From JAWVFM01 sp963843315 (GTDB lineage: Bacteria; Actinomycetota; Thermoleophilia; Solirubrobacterales; 70-9), in contig CAWJJU010000002.1 of assembly GCA_963843315.1 (NCBI GenBank), positions 248,001 through 312,000 on the forward strand: a DNA stretch of 64,000 nt, written 5' to 3'. Made by a program: the position numbers and the translations under genes. The notes beneath the pieces are model-generated. The model was not told the origin of the DNA. It saw nothing but the letters and a program-made list of their open reading frames with translations, and did not search any database. Below are positions 1-9,989 of this stretch, piece after piece. Within the stretch, counting starts at the first letter, position 1. Each line of letters begins with the position of its first letter.

Positions 1-10
1 TCGCCCGCCG

Positions 11-1693
11 ATGCCCCGCCTGTGCACCGCTCTCGTCGCCGGGCTCGCCGCGCTTGCGATCTCGCCGGCGGCGGCGGGCGCCGCGGAGGACCTCGCGAAC
101 GAGCCCCCGTTTGGCGGCTCCAAGCCGCCGCCGCTGGTGCGCCCGCCCTCACAGGACCGAGCCCCGGCGGGCTTTCGGCTCAACGCCCTCCAGGCGATCG
201 GGATCGCACTGCGGGCGCCTGCCGTTGACGCCGAGGAGGCCGAGGGCCCGCTCGACGCGGTTGCGGTCGAACGCGGGCCCAACGAGTGGCAGGTCGACTT
301 TCGCGATTCGTCCGGGGAGAAGGTGGCGGAGGCGATCGTCGTCGACGCCACCGGCCAGGTCTTGGGCGCCTGGCATAACCAGCAGCTCGGCACCCCGCTT
401 GCCCGTGGATACAGCGGCGCGGTCGCCCAGGCCGTCAACGCGCCCTACGTGTGGCTCCTGCTGAGCCTCCTCTTCGTCCTGCCCTTCTTCGACCCCCGTC
501 GCCCGCTGCGGCTGCTGCACGCCGACCTGCTCGTGCTGATGGGGCTGGGGATCTCCCTCTTCTTCTTCAACCGGGGCGAGATCACCACCTCGGTGCCGCT
601 CACCTATCCGGTGCTCGGCTACTTCCTGCTGCGGATGCTGATCGCCGGCATCTGGCCCCGGGAGCGCGAGGGACCGGTGGTCCCGGCGATCCCGATCCGC
701 TGGCTGGCGTGGGGAGCGGTGGCCCTGGCGGCCGCGAGGATCGCGCTCAACGTCGTCGACTCGCACGTGATCGACATCGGCGTCGCCGGGGTCATCGGGG
801 CCGACCACATCACCCACGGCCAGGATCTCTACGCGGGCGGGTTCTCACCGGGCATCGACATCCGCGGCGACGTCTACGGCCCCTTCAACTACCTCGCCTA
901 CGTCCCCTTCGAGCTGGCCTGGCCCTGGCACGGGACCTGGGGGTCGGTGCCGGCCGCGCACGCGGCGGCCATCGCCTTCGACCTGCTCACGGCCCTGGGC
1001 CTGCTCGCCCTCGGCCGCCGCCTTCGCGCCGGCATCGAGGGGCGTTCGCTCGGGATCGCCCTGGCCTTCGCCTGGCTCGCCTGCCCGTGGACCCTCTACG
1101 CGATGAACGCAAACGCCAACGACGGCCTGGTCGCCCTGCTGTCCGTCGGCGCGATGCTTGCGCTGGCCTCACCCGCCGGGCGCGGCGTGATGGTTGGGCT
1201 GGCCACGGCCGCAAAGCTCGGGCCCGCCGCGCTGGCACCCCTGTTCGCTTCGGGACGCGAGCGGCGCGTGCGCGACTGGCTGGTGTTCGGCGCTGCCTTC
1301 GTGCTGGTCCTGGTCGTTGCCTTCGCGCCCTTCATCCCGCCCGGCGGCGTCGGCGACGTCTACGACCGCACCTTCGGCTACCAGGCTTCCCGCAGCTCGC
1401 CCTTCAGCGTGTGGGGGCTGGCGCCGTCGCTGCACCCGCTTCAGCCAATCGTCCGCGCCGGCGCCGTCGCGCTGGCCGTGGGCGTGGCGTTCTACCCGCG
1501 CAGCCGCAGCTCGGTGCAGGTCGCCGCGCTCGCCGCCGCGGTCACGATCGCGACGCAGCTGGGCGCCACCCACTGGTTCTACTTCTACGTCTGCTGGTTC
1601 CTGCCGTTCGTGCTGGTCGCGAGCTTCGGCTCGCAGCGGCAGGTGGTGCCTAGGCCAGAGTCGTTCGCAGCTCGCCAAGCTGCGGCGAGCTGA
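11..1693 (+). CDS. polytopic membrane protein, glycosyltransferase (GT-C/DUF2029)-like
   Basis: 560 aa. An N-terminal signal-like segment (about residues 1-24) is followed by a soluble extracytoplasmic domain to about residue 140, then about ten hydrophobic helices to the end. Between helices there is a loop with acidic and aromatic residues (GVIGADHITHGQDLYAGG, later GDVYGPFNYLAY). Dwelling of such loops beside the first helices is typical of GT-C membrane glycosyltransferases that use polyprenyl-linked sugars (family knowledge). The assignment is by overall architecture, so the donor and acceptor are unknown. The 3' end overlaps the convergent FAH-family gene by 44 bp. The upstream context is cut off by the window edge. 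Confidence 0.55.
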   Translation: MPRLCTALVAGLAALAISPAAAGAAEDLANEPPFGGSKPPPLVRPPSQDRAPAGFRLNALQAIGIALRAPAVDAEEAEGPLDAVAVERGPNEWQVDFRDSSGEKVAEAIVVDATGQVLGAWHNQQLGTPLARGYSGAVAQAVNAPYVWLLLSLLFVLPFFDPRRPLRLLHADLLVLMGLGISLFFFNRGEITTSVPLTYPVLGYFLLRMLIAGIWPREREGPVVPAIPIRWLAWGAVALAAARIALNVVDSHVIDIGVAGVIGADHITHGQDLYAGGFSPGIDIRGDVYGPFNYLAYVPFELAWPWHGTWGSVPAAHAAAIAFDLLTALGLLALGRRLRAGIEGRSLGIALAFAWLACPWTLYAMNANANDGLVALLSVGAMLALASPAGRGVMVGLATAAKLGPAALAPLFASGRERRVRDWLVFGAAFVLVLVVAFAPFIPPGGVGDVYDRTFGYQASRSSPFSVWGLAPSLHPLQPIVRAGAVALAVGVAFYPRSRSSVQVAALAAAVTIATQLGATHWFYFYVCWFLPFVLVASFGSQRQVVPRPESFAARQAAAS

Positions 1694-2480
1694 TCACGAC
1701 CTCGTCGCCCGGCCGAAGCCAGACGTGCGGGTTGCGGCCGAGGCCGACGCCGGACGGCGTGCCCGTCGAGATGATGTCGCCCGGCTCGAGGGTCATGAGG
1801 CTCGAGAGGTCGGCGACCAGCTCGGGCACCCCGAAGATCAGGTCGTCGGTCGCCGAGGCCTGCATCTCCTCGCCGTTCAGGGTGAGGCTGAAGGAGATCG
1901 CGTCGTGCCGCACCTCGTCGGCGGTGACGAGCGCGGGCCCGCACGGAGCCGAGCCGTCGAAGACCTTGCCCGGCATCCACTGCGGCGTGGCGCCCTGCAG
2001 GTCACGCGCCGAGAGATCGTTCAGCAGCGTGTAGCCGGCCACATGATCGAGCGCGGCGGCGGCCGAGACGTCCTTCGCCCGCGTGCCGATGACGAAGGCG
2101 ACCTCGGCCTCGTAGTCGACCTTGTCGCTCGTCGCGGGGAGCTTCACGGTCGCGCCGTCCGCGACCAGCGCGTTCGCGAACTTGGCGAAGAAGGTGGGTC
2201 GGGCCGGCGGGTCCATGCCCGTCTCGGCGGCGTGCCGGGCGTAGTTGAGCCCGATGCAGACGATCTTCGGTGGGTCCGGGACCGGCGGCAGCAGCTCCAC
2301 CGAGGCGGCGGGGACGGCCTCGCCCCGCGCGCCGGCGACGTCGCCCAGCCGGCCCGCGCTCAGGAGGTCGCGAACGCTTTCGCCCCCGTCGCCGAGCGCG
2401 TCCCAGGCGTCGATGACGCCGTCGCCGTCGAGCAGCCCCGCGCGGTCTCCGCGGCCACTTCGGTAGGTGACCAGTCGCAT
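1650..2480 (-). CDS. fumarylacetoacetate hydrolase (FAH) family protein
   Basis: 276 aa, the usual length for the single-domain FAH/HpcE/fumarylpyruvate hydrolase family. Family hallmarks are present: IGLNYARHAAETG in the first half, the metal-ligand motif DYEAEVAFVIG (E-x-E), the third acidic ligand in LLNDLSARDLQ, and the C-terminal signature GDIISTGTPSGVG. Members cleave C-C bonds in beta-diketo acids or isomerise or decarboxylate them, mostly in aromatic catabolism. No pathway neighbours are present, so the substrate cannot be named. The ATG start begins MRLVTYR, the normal family N-terminus. The gene is convergent with the membrane protein to its left, and their 3' ends overlap. Confidence 0.9.
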   Translation of the reverse strand: MRLVTYRSGRGDRAGLLDGDGVIDAWDALGDGGESVRDLLSAGRLGDVAGARGEAVPAASVELLPPVPDPPKIVCIGLNYARHAAETGMDPPARPTFFAKFANALVADGATVKLPATSDKVDYEAEVAFVIGTRAKDVSAAAALDHVAGYTLLNDLSARDLQGATPQWMPGKVFDGSAPCGPALVTADEVRHDAISFSLTLNGEEMQASATDDLIFGVPELVADLSSLMTLEPGDIISTGTPSGVGLGRNPHVWLRPGDEVVISSPQLGELRTTLA

Positions 2481-2544
2481 GGCCCGCCACCCTACCCCTC
2501 CCTAGAATGCGTCAGGCGGGCCCGGCGGGCCCGACCCCTTCACT

Positions 2545-3010
<466 letters not shown>

Positions 3011-3151
3011 CCGCGCCGAATGGCGGCTGACGGCGGCGACTCACAACCTCCTGGCCCATTGCTCAGCCGGAAACGGCCGACCACCTTCGACGCCGCCGCC
3101 ACGTACCGTGCAACGGCGCCAGGATCGCCGCGGGGGCGTGCTTGAGGCTTC

Positions 3152-4483
3152 TTACCGGCCGGCGCCGAGAAAGCGAGCGAGGGCGATCTTCGCGCTATTC
3201 GGACGCGAAAGTTGGCCACCGACCACGTACTTGCGAGCCGGGCCGACCGCGAGGCCGCCGGCAGATGATTTGGCTCCAGCCGCAAAGCGCGCTGCGTGGC
3301 TGTTGAATTTCGAATCTCGTTTGCCTCTTGCGGTGAAGCGGTAGAGGCGAAACTCTGGGTATGAGGCGCTGACAACGATGACGTCACCGTGGTCGAGCGC
3401 AACGTCCTCGCCGCTGGAGCCTGACTTCCCATCGTTCAGGACGACGCTGCCGTCGCCCGCAAACGAATGATCGAGCTTGCCGCTCGGCTTGATTCGGGCG
3501 ACGACGGTCCGGCCCTCCGGAGCTCCCGTGTGGTCGACGTAGCCTGTTACCAGGTAACGGCCGGAGGAGTCGATCTGAAGGGCGCCGATCGCGCTTCCGA
3601 CGACCTTCGCAGAATTTGCCAGCTTGACTTCTTTGTAGCCGGTACCGGCGAGCGCGTGGTCGAGAGAGCCGTTCGCCTGGTAGCGCACGATGATGCTCGA
3701 CGAACTGTTGGCGCCGTTGCTCTCCGTGCCGGCGACGACGATGCGTTGCTTGGAGTCGATACCCAGTGCGACTCGCGAATAACCTCCGGGCGCGGGATAA
3801 GGCGTGGTCTGCTTGCCATCGCCGTCGAAGCCCGAATCGAGCTGTCCTGCGGCCGTGTAGCGCGCCACCGCGACCGTCGAGCCGTAGTCGGTGGTTCCAC
3901 CGGCGACGAGACGACCGTCGTGCTCGATTGCCAGGGCGGTGCAGTTGTCGGAGCTCGAAGAGAAGCCGGTTGTCTGCACTCCGGAGTCGCCGAACGAGCT
4001 GTCGAGCTGTCCGTTTGCCTTGAAGCGCGCGACGACGAAGTCGGCGTCAAGGGGCGTGTCGATGGCCGCGGTGCCGCAGACATCGACACGATTCTTCGAA
4101 TCGATCGCGACCGCGTTTGCAGATGCGGTGTCGAACGTGTAGCCCGGGACCGGGTCGACGACGTCGAGCGTGGTCTTTCCATCGCCGGAGAACGAGCGGT
4201 CGAGCTTTCCGGAGGGTGTGTAGCGGGCCACGGCGATGCTCTCGTGCCCACCGACAGATACCGTCCAGCCGACGGCGACCGTTCGCCCCCTCGAGTCAAC
4301 GGCGACGTCGGTCGCGTTCGCCATCGGGCCGCCGAATCTGGTACTCACGTGCCCGTTCTGCCCGAAATTTTTGTCGAGCGAGCCAGGGCCGCCCGGCTTC
4401 GCCGCGGCGATCCCTGTGCACAGCAAAGCGGCGCCGACGGCCACGGCGGCAATTTGCGGCCTACGACCGTGAAGCCTCTGCAT
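3152..4483 (-). CDS. secreted delta-60 repeat (beta-propeller-like) protein
   Basis: 443 aa from the ATG beginning MQRLHGRRPQ; a longer reading starting at 4594 lacks a signal peptide at its N-terminus, so the internal start is preferred. Residues 1-27 form a signal peptide ending in IAAAKPG. The rest is at least six delta-60 repeats of about 55 residues with the recurrent pattern SGKLDxSFSGDGK... VALDSxGRxVVxG. Such proteins are extracellular and probably fold as propellers; no enzymatic role is known. The gene lies between the two attachment repeats and looks less GC-rich than the flanks, so it may be cargo of the decayed element. Confidence 0.8.
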   Translation of the reverse strand: MQRLHGRRPQIAAVAVGAALLCTGIAAAKPGGPGSLDKNFGQNGHVSTRFGGPMANATDVAVDSRGRTVAVGWTVSVGGHESIAVARYTPSGKLDRSFSGDGKTTLDVVDPVPGYTFDTASANAVAIDSKNRVDVCGTAAIDTPLDADFVVARFKANGQLDSSFGDSGVQTTGFSSSSDNCTALAIEHDGRLVAGGTTDYGSTVAVARYTAAGQLDSGFDGDGKQTTPYPAPGGYSRVALGIDSKQRIVVAGTESNGANSSSSIIVRYQANGSLDHALAGTGYKEVKLANSAKVVGSAIGALQIDSSGRYLVTGYVDHTGAPEGRTVVARIKPSGKLDHSFAGDGSVVLNDGKSGSSGEDVALDHGDVIVVSASYPEFRLYRFTARGKRDSKFNSHAARFAAGAKSSAGGLAVGPARKYVVGGQLSRPNSAKIALARFLGAGR

Positions 4484-4650
4484 ACTCGTACCGTATCCCA
4501 GGAGTGCGGGTTGTGAGCGGGATTGCGCTTTCCATTGCGATCTCAACCGATTCGCTGCACCACCCCTGGGCAGCACTGCCCAAACCCCGGACAATCGTCC
4601 GCAAACTGCGGCATCCGTGGGTGTTACGAGAAGTCGGGTGGCAGGTGGAT

Positions 4651-4675
4651 CATTCCGCTTGGGAATGCGGTTTTT
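4651..4675 (+). terminator. rho-independent terminator-like hairpin
   Basis: Stem CATTCC/GGAATG (6 bp), loop GCTTG, then CGG and a run of five T. No plus-strand gene precedes it in the present sequence, so it may be a relic of a lost element gene. Confidence 0.5.
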
Positions 4676-4704
4676 GGCCTGTCTGAGGGGGCTTCCTGGT
4701 CGCT

Positions 4705-4747
<43 letters not shown>

Positions 4748-4825
4748 CTTCGGCCTGCCGCATTGCGGATGCGGCGGAGCTGACTCCCAGCCCCGCCGCC
4801 CGCAGGCGTGCGCCTACCAGTCGGG

Positions 4826-5230
4826 CTAGTTGGCGGTGAGGATCGTGGACTTGGGCAGGCAGGTCTTCTTGTGAGAAGGCTTGCCGAAGGTCTTCTTGAT
4901 CGCGGTGACTTTCACGTCGGGAAAGTTCTTCGTGCCGATGCTCTTGACGACCTTGCCGTCGCCGTCGGTCTTCCCCGCGGCGACCTTGACGAACGGCTTG
5001 TTGGTCCCGGCCTTGCGCTCGGCGAACGTGACGGTGCGTGCCTTGACGCAGTTCCGCTGGTCCGAGTTGACCTTCATCGTGAAGATCGTCTTGTCCGCGT
5101 TGTTCGGGTCCTGCTGCGCATCCTGGAGCTTGACGTGGGACGTGAACGTGGACGACGCGACGGCGACCGAACCGAACGCGACGAGGCCGAATGCGGCCGC
5201 GCACACGGCCACGAGAATCCTGCGAGACAT
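4826..5230 (-). CDS. small secreted protein of unknown function
   Basis: 134 aa. There is a clear signal peptide (MSRRILVAVCAAAFGLVAFGS, cleavage near AVASS). The mature part is Lys-rich with two cysteines (RNCVKARTV and KKTCLPKST) and one Gly/Asp turn region (AAGKTDGDGK) that recalls a beta-sandwich. The start is supported by a GGGAGA ribosome site about 7 nt upstream. I do not recognise a named family. It lies just outside the integration scar on the chromosomal side. Confidence 0.7.
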   Translation of the reverse strand: MSRRILVAVCAAAFGLVAFGSVAVASSTFTSHVKLQDAQQDPNNADKTIFTMKVNSDQRNCVKARTVTFAERKAGTNKPFVKVAAGKTDGDGKVVKSIGTKNFPDVKVTAIKKTFGKPSHKKTCLPKSTILTAN

Positions 5231-5349
5231 ATGAGCTCTCCCTGTAAAAGAACGGTTGACGCAACCAGGCTACTCGCATCCGTGGACCGCGCCAAAAGCC
5301 CGGCCACCCGGCACGGCGACCGCGAAACCGCCTGGCTAAGGTCGCCCGG

Positions 5350-6474
5350 GTGAAGCTCGACCGCGATTACGCGGCCCATGTGCTGCGAGCCACCGTCACT
5401 CCCCTTGCCTCGATTTTCGGAAGCGGGTTCCTGATCATCGTCCCGGTGCTCGAGCGGGCGCTCGGCGGGGCGGCGCTGATCGGGGTGAGCGCGGTGTGCG
5501 TTCTCGCCTGGCTGGTTGGGAGCGCCATCCGCCACAACGTCCTCGTCGTCGAGGAGATGCACGAGGATGGGTCGATCGACGACACCACCCGTCGCCTCGA
5601 GACGCTCTCCGACGCGGTGATCGTCGTCGCTTACGTCATCTCCGTCGCCCTCTACCTGCGGATCATGGCCCAGTACGTGGTCTCCTACGTGGCCGAGCCG
5701 TCGGCGATCGCCGAGCGAGCGCTGACGACCGGGACCGTGACGCTGATCGCCGTGGTCGGGCTCGCCCGGGGCTTCCGCGCCCTGAGCACGATGGAGAGGA
5801 TCACCCTCGGGGTCGTGATGGCGTTGACGGCCATGCTCGGCACAACTCTGCTCGCCAACGATGTCGGGTCGATCTCCGTGCCGGCCGCCACCTCGCAGTC
5901 GCTGGTGAAGACCGTCCTCCTGCTCGGCGGGGTTCTCATCACGGTGCAGGGTTTCGAGACCGTCCGCTATCTCGCCGACCGCTATGACCGCCCCACCCGC
6001 GTCCAGGCCTCGCGTGCTTCACAGCTGATCTCCACCTCGGTCTATATCTCGCTCGTGGCCGTTGCAACGCCGTTGATGGCGATCGCCAGCGGCAAGGCGC
6101 CCGACAGCGATTTGCTCGACCTCGTCAACCGCGCCGTTCCCGCGCTCGCCCTGCCCCTGGTGATCGGAGCCGTGCTCAGCCAGTTCAGCGCCGCCGTCGC
6201 CGACACCGTCGCCGCCCACGGCAATCTCCGCACCCTCTCCCCGGCGGTCGGGCACAAGATCCCCTACATCGCGACGGCGATCGCGGTGACCGCCCTGTCT
6301 TGGAGCATCGACCTGTTCATGCTCGTCGTCGTCGCCTCGAGGGCGTTCGCGGCGTATTACTGCCTGCAGTCGCTGGTGGCGATGCGGACCTCCGGCAATC
6401 AGGCGAAGCGAATCGGCTTTGCCCTTCTCGCTGGAGTGCTTCTGGGCATCACCCTGTTCGCGACTCCGGTGTGA
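5350..6474 (+). CDS. polytopic membrane protein, APC-superfamily-like permease
   Basis: 374 aa from a GTG start, with about ten hydrophobic segments. The first helix region reads LASIFGSGFLIIVPVLERAL, with a Gly-rich break like the unwound helix 1 of APC transporters; another helix carries GVLITVQGFETVRYLADRYDRP. The fold suggests a secondary transporter related to amino-acid permeases, but it is shorter than the usual 430-500 aa and I cannot name a substrate. It stands alone between a minus-strand secreted protein and a minus-strand acyl-CoA dehydrogenase. Confidence 0.55.
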   Translation: MKLDRDYAAHVLRATVTPLASIFGSGFLIIVPVLERALGGAALIGVSAVCVLAWLVGSAIRHNVLVVEEMHEDGSIDDTTRRLETLSDAVIVVAYVISVALYLRIMAQYVVSYVAEPSAIAERALTTGTVTLIAVVGLARGFRALSTMERITLGVVMALTAMLGTTLLANDVGSISVPAATSQSLVKTVLLLGGVLITVQGFETVRYLADRYDRPTRVQASRASQLISTSVYISLVAVATPLMAIASGKAPDSDLLDLVNRAVPALALPLVIGAVLSQFSAAVADTVAAHGNLRTLSPAVGHKIPYIATAIAVTALSWSIDLFMLVVVASRAFAAYYCLQSLVAMRTSGNQAKRIGFALLAGVLLGITLFATPV

Positions 6475-6486
6475 TAGCCGAGCGGC

Positions 6487-7642
6487 TCAGGCCGCCATGT
6501 GCCGGGCGATGACGACCCGCTGGATCTCGTTCGTGCCCTCGTAGATCTGGGTGATCTTCGCGTCGCGCATCATGCGCTCCACGGGGTACTCGTTGACGTA
6601 GCCGTAGCCGCCGAGCACCTGGATGGCCTCGACCGTGACCGCCATGGCCGTGTCGGAGGCGAAGAGCTTGGCCATCGAGGTGAGCTTGCCGAGGCCCTGC
6701 TCGTTGCGGTCGGCGGCGGCGCACGCCCGGTACAGCAGCTCGCGCGCGGCGGCGGTCCGCGTCTCCATGTCGGCGAGCTTGAACTGAAGGCCCTGCATCT
6801 CGATGATCGGCTTGCCGAACGCGATCCGCTCCTTGGCGTAGCCCACGGCGTAGTCGATCGATCCCTGGGCGATGCCGACGGCCTGCGCCGCTGCGCCGAG
6901 GCGCGTGCGCTCGAGCGTCCCGAGCGCGACCGACAGCCCGCGGCCGACCTCGCCGACGACGTTCTCGGCCGGCACGCGGACGTCGGTGAAGGTCGGTTGA
7001 CCGGTGGGCGAGCCCTTGATGCCCAGCTTGTGCTCGAGCTTGCCGGGGTCGAACCCCTCGCGGTCGGACTCGACGATGAAGGCGGTGATCCGGTTCGTCT
7101 CGCGGTCGGTCTTGGCGAAGACCACGTAGTAGTCGGCGATGCCGGCGTTGGTGATCCAGTTCTTCTGGCCGTTGATGCACCCACTCGTCGCCGTCCTCGA
7201 CGGCGGTCGTGCGCATCGAGGCCGGGTCGGAGCCGGCCTCCGGCTCCGACAGCGCGAAGGCCGGGGAGATCTCGCCGCTGGCGAGGCGCGGCAGCCACTT
7301 CTCCTTCTGCTCGTCGGAGCCGAAGAGCTGGATCGGCAGCGAGCCGAGCTCCTGGACCATCAGGATCAGGGCGCTCGAGGCGCAGGCCTTCGCGAGCTCC
7401 TCAACCGCCATCTGGAGCATCAGCGTGCCGGTGCCGGTGCCGCCGTACTCGGTCGCAAACGGCAGGCCGAGGATGTCCTGCTCGCCGAGCAGCTTGCGGA
7501 TGTCCCAGGGGTACTCGCCGCTGCGGTCGATGTCGCCGGCGCGGGGGGCGATCTCCTTCTGGGCGATCTCGCGGATCGTGTCGCGGAAGTCGAGGAGCTC
7601 CTGGGGGATGGAGTAGAGGTCGGTGGCTGTCTCAGTCGTCAT
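6487..7642 (-). CDS. acyl-CoA dehydrogenase (one-base frameshift)
   Basis: If one extra base near 7177 is ignored, this is a 384-aa acyl-CoA dehydrogenase of normal length. The first frame carries the N-terminal helical domain and FALSEPEAGSDPASM (FAD/substrate loop) up to DGDEWV. The second frame resumes with INGQKNWITNAGIADYY and goes on to AYAKERIAFGKP-type and IQVLGGYGYVNEYPVERMMRD sequence. The catalytic Glu region IYEGTNEIQR is intact. The enzyme would desaturate acyl-CoA at the alpha-beta bond and pass electrons to ETF. Every core motif is preserved on both sides of the break, so a sequencing indel or a very recent mutation is more likely than old decay. Confidence 0.9.
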
Positions 7643-7699
7643 GTCGAGAAGTCTGGCGGGTGTGCGACGCGCGCGCGGCGCGACGGGCTGCGCCCTCGC

Positions 7700-8845
7700 T
7701 CAGCGGTCGAGCTTGTAGACCGGCTTCTGGCCGAGCAGGCGGGAGACCGTGACCAGCTTGTATCCGCGCGAACGGAGGTTGTCGATGATCGAGGGCAGCG
7801 CCGCCACCGTCTGCGAGCGGTTGCCGCCACCGTCGTGCATGACGACGATGCCGCCCGGATGGGCGTGCGAGACCACGCGCTGGTAGATGGCACCGGACCC
7901 GGGCTCCGACCAGTCCGCGGGGTCCACGTCCCACAGGATCGAGCTCATGTGCAGAGACTTGGCCACGGCCGTCTCGGCGCTGTTGGTAGCGCCGTAGGGC
8001 GGGCGGAAGAGGCAGGGACGGAAGCCGGTGGCCCCCTTGATCAGGCGTGCCGTCTGGGCGATGTCGGATCGGGAGGGGTACTGGGAGTGGTGCATGCTGT
8101 GGTCGCCGATCTCATCGCCATGCGCGATCACGGAACGCATCACTGCCTCCTTGTGCTGCACCTCCTGGCCGATCTCGAAGAAGGTGCCGTGGGCATGGTG
8201 GCTCGCCAGGATCGACACGACATGTGAGGTGTAGGCGCTCGGCCCGTCGTCGAAGGTCAGGGCCATACGCCTCGGCGTGGTCGGGCCGGTGTGCACCTCG
8301 CCGATGCCGCCGAACCGGCAGCCTGCCAGGCGCAGCGGGTAGACGCGCAGCCGCAGGCTGCCGGAATCGGGTGCGCGGTCGCGGCAGGTCTCCTTGACGC
8401 AGGGGTGCCCGCTCCAGACCCCCGTGGCATGCATCCGGTAGCGGCCGATCCCCAGCCCCGAGACGCCGGTGCCGAAGCGAAGGCGCAGGTGCGTCCTGGT
8501 CGCCTTGACCACGCGCGGGGTGATCTTGCGGTGGCGCAGTTCACGGCCGGCGGAACCGAGGACCTGGATTCCGAGCTGCCAGGGGCCGCCGGGGCGGCGT
8601 CCCGCGCAGAGGCGCTTGGTGTGCTTGGAGCCACGCAGGCGAACCGCGGCGCACAGCGAACCGGGCAGGCGCTGGAAGCGCCCGGGCCTCACCGCGAGGC
8701 GGCGCCCACGAAGGGGGCCGGCCACCGAGAACGAGAGCGTCAGGCCGTGGACGCCCTGGCTGAGGCCGAACTCCTTGATGTCGAGCGGGCCGTGAACGTC
8801 GCTCGGGTCCTCGACGCGGCCTGTAGCGAGCGCAGGGCCAATCAA
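7700..8845 (-). CDS. polysaccharide deacetylase (NodB/CE4) family protein, exported
   Basis: About 381 aa. The C-terminal half is a CE4 NodB domain: TFDDGPS (catalytic Asp and metal Asp), GDHSMHH (metal His residues), RPPYG (Arg/Pro motif) and VMHDGGG (catalytic His). It would de-N-acetylate cell-wall or extracellular polysaccharide. The N-terminal 190 residues are a separate basic beta-rich domain with four cysteines. The listed TTG start leaves a short hydrophobic leader (IGPALATG). The open frame continues upstream with ACATFTLAL, which would complete a signal peptide, but no upstream ATG, GTG or TTG is in frame, so the true start is uncertain. Confidence 0.85.
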   Translation of the reverse strand: MIGPALATGRVEDPSDVHGPLDIKEFGLSQGVHGLTLSFSVAGPLRGRRLAVRPGRFQRLPGSLCAAVRLRGSKHTKRLCAGRRPGGPWQLGIQVLGSAGRELRHRKITPRVVKATRTHLRLRFGTGVSGLGIGRYRMHATGVWSGHPCVKETCRDRAPDSGSLRLRVYPLRLAGCRFGGIGEVHTGPTTPRRMALTFDDGPSAYTSHVVSILASHHAHGTFFEIGQEVQHKEAVMRSVIAHGDEIGDHSMHHSQYPSRSDIAQTARLIKGATGFRPCLFRPPYGATNSAETAVAKSLHMSSILWDVDPADWSEPGSGAIYQRVVSHAHPGGIVVMHDGGGNRSQTVAALPSIIDNLRSRGYKLVTVSRLLGQKPVYKLDR

Positions 8846-8909
8846 CGCCAGCGTGAATGTGGCGCAGGCCGCTAATCGAACCGAGCGAAGCCCCTGCAGG
8901 CCCGTGAGT

Positions 8910-9980
8910 CTACGCCTGCTCGCCCCAGCGAAAGCCCGTCTTCGACGGGGCCGGGTTCATCGGGCTCGAGGGCAGGCCGTCGGGGACCGCCGGGTCGTTG
9001 TAGCCCGCGGGCGCCACGTCGTTCGGTGTGTCGGGGTGGAAGAGCGAGGCCAGGTACTGGATCTGGCCGCGGCCGCAGCCCACCTCGCCCTGGCCGCCGC
9101 CATAGATCTCCAGCCCGTTGCGCTCGCAGTGCTCGTACACCGCGAAGAGCTCGGAGAGGGAGCCCCAGCGCGAGGGCTTGGAGTTGATCGCCTTCGGAGG
9201 GGCCAGCTCCTCGATGTCGGCGACGCTGTGCAGGGGGGCGTCGAACGTCACGCGATCCCAGTGATCGGCGAGCGCCTTGCGGGTCTCGTCGTTTACGTCG
9301 GGATCCTCCAGCCAGGCCTCCGGAAACGCCTCTGCCACCTTGCGGTAGAGCACGGGGTCGGTCTGTACCTCGACGACGGTCCCCTGGTAGTAACCCTTGA
9401 GGTCGAGCGTCTTGACCCCGGCGATCTCCGCAATCTCGGCGACGAGCTCGTCGGTCCAGTCGTTTTCGGGGTCGAGCTTGAACTCGAGGCCCGGGTACTT
9501 GGCGAGGCGGCGGCGGATCGCGTCGGTGGACGAAGTCGACCCCTCGTCGAAGGTGGACAGGCGGGTGGAGCACACGAAGTGCAGCGGCTTCGGCTCGCGA
9601 CCGATCGCCTCGCCCAGGCTGAGCCCGCCCTGGCGCAGCGCGAGGTCGAGCGCCGAGGACTCATACGACCAGCGACGATAAAGCCGTGAGACCTCGCGCG
9701 CGGGTGGCGACCCCTCGAACAGGTCGATTGAGCCGATCAGGTCGCACAGCTCGCCGAGCGTGCGCTTGCCCGCGATGTCGAAGCGAGGGCCAAGATCGCG
9801 ATTCGCCATGTGGTCGAGGTCCTCGTAGGCGACGTCCTCGCCGATGCCCTCGTGACCCGAGCCGTACATGCGGACGATCGTCGACGGGCGGGTCCACTGG
9901 CCCTGGTCCCTGTCGTTGTCGACCAGCTCGTATCCCTCGACCGCGACCGGGAGGCCGGCCAGCTGCTCGTAGGCGCTCAC
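8910..9980 (-). CDS. enolase-superfamily enzyme (MLE/MR-like)
   Basis: 356 aa. It has the two-domain layout of the muconate lactonizing enzyme/mandelate racemase superfamily: an N-terminal capping domain, then a TIM barrel with LEFKLDPENDW (Lys acid/base), TLDLKGYYQG, AWLEDPDV (acidic metal ligand) and INSKPSRWG (Lys). A Gly-rich loop, YGGGQGEVGCGRGQIQYLASLF, follows. Members abstract a proton alpha to a carboxylate using Mg2+. The exact activity (epimerase, dehydratase or o-succinylbenzoate synthase-like) cannot be read from sequence or neighbours. The stop lies about 65 bp before the deacetylase start, so the two may be co-transcribed. Confidence 0.8.
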   Translation of the reverse strand: MSAYEQLAGLPVAVEGYELVDNDRDQGQWTRPSTIVRMYGSGHEGIGEDVAYEDLDHMANRDLGPRFDIAGKRTLGELCDLIGSIDLFEGSPPAREVSRLYRRWSYESSALDLALRQGGLSLGEAIGREPKPLHFVCSTRLSTFDEGSTSSTDAIRRRLAKYPGLEFKLDPENDWTDELVAEIAEIAGVKTLDLKGYYQGTVVEVQTDPVLYRKVAEAFPEAWLEDPDVNDETRKALADHWDRVTFDAPLHSVADIEELAPPKAINSKPSRWGSLSELFAVYEHCERNGLEIYGGGQGEVGCGRGQIQYLASLFHPDTPNDVAPAGYNDPAVPDGLPSSPMNPAPSKTGFRWGEQA

Positions 9981-9989
9981 GCCGTGAAT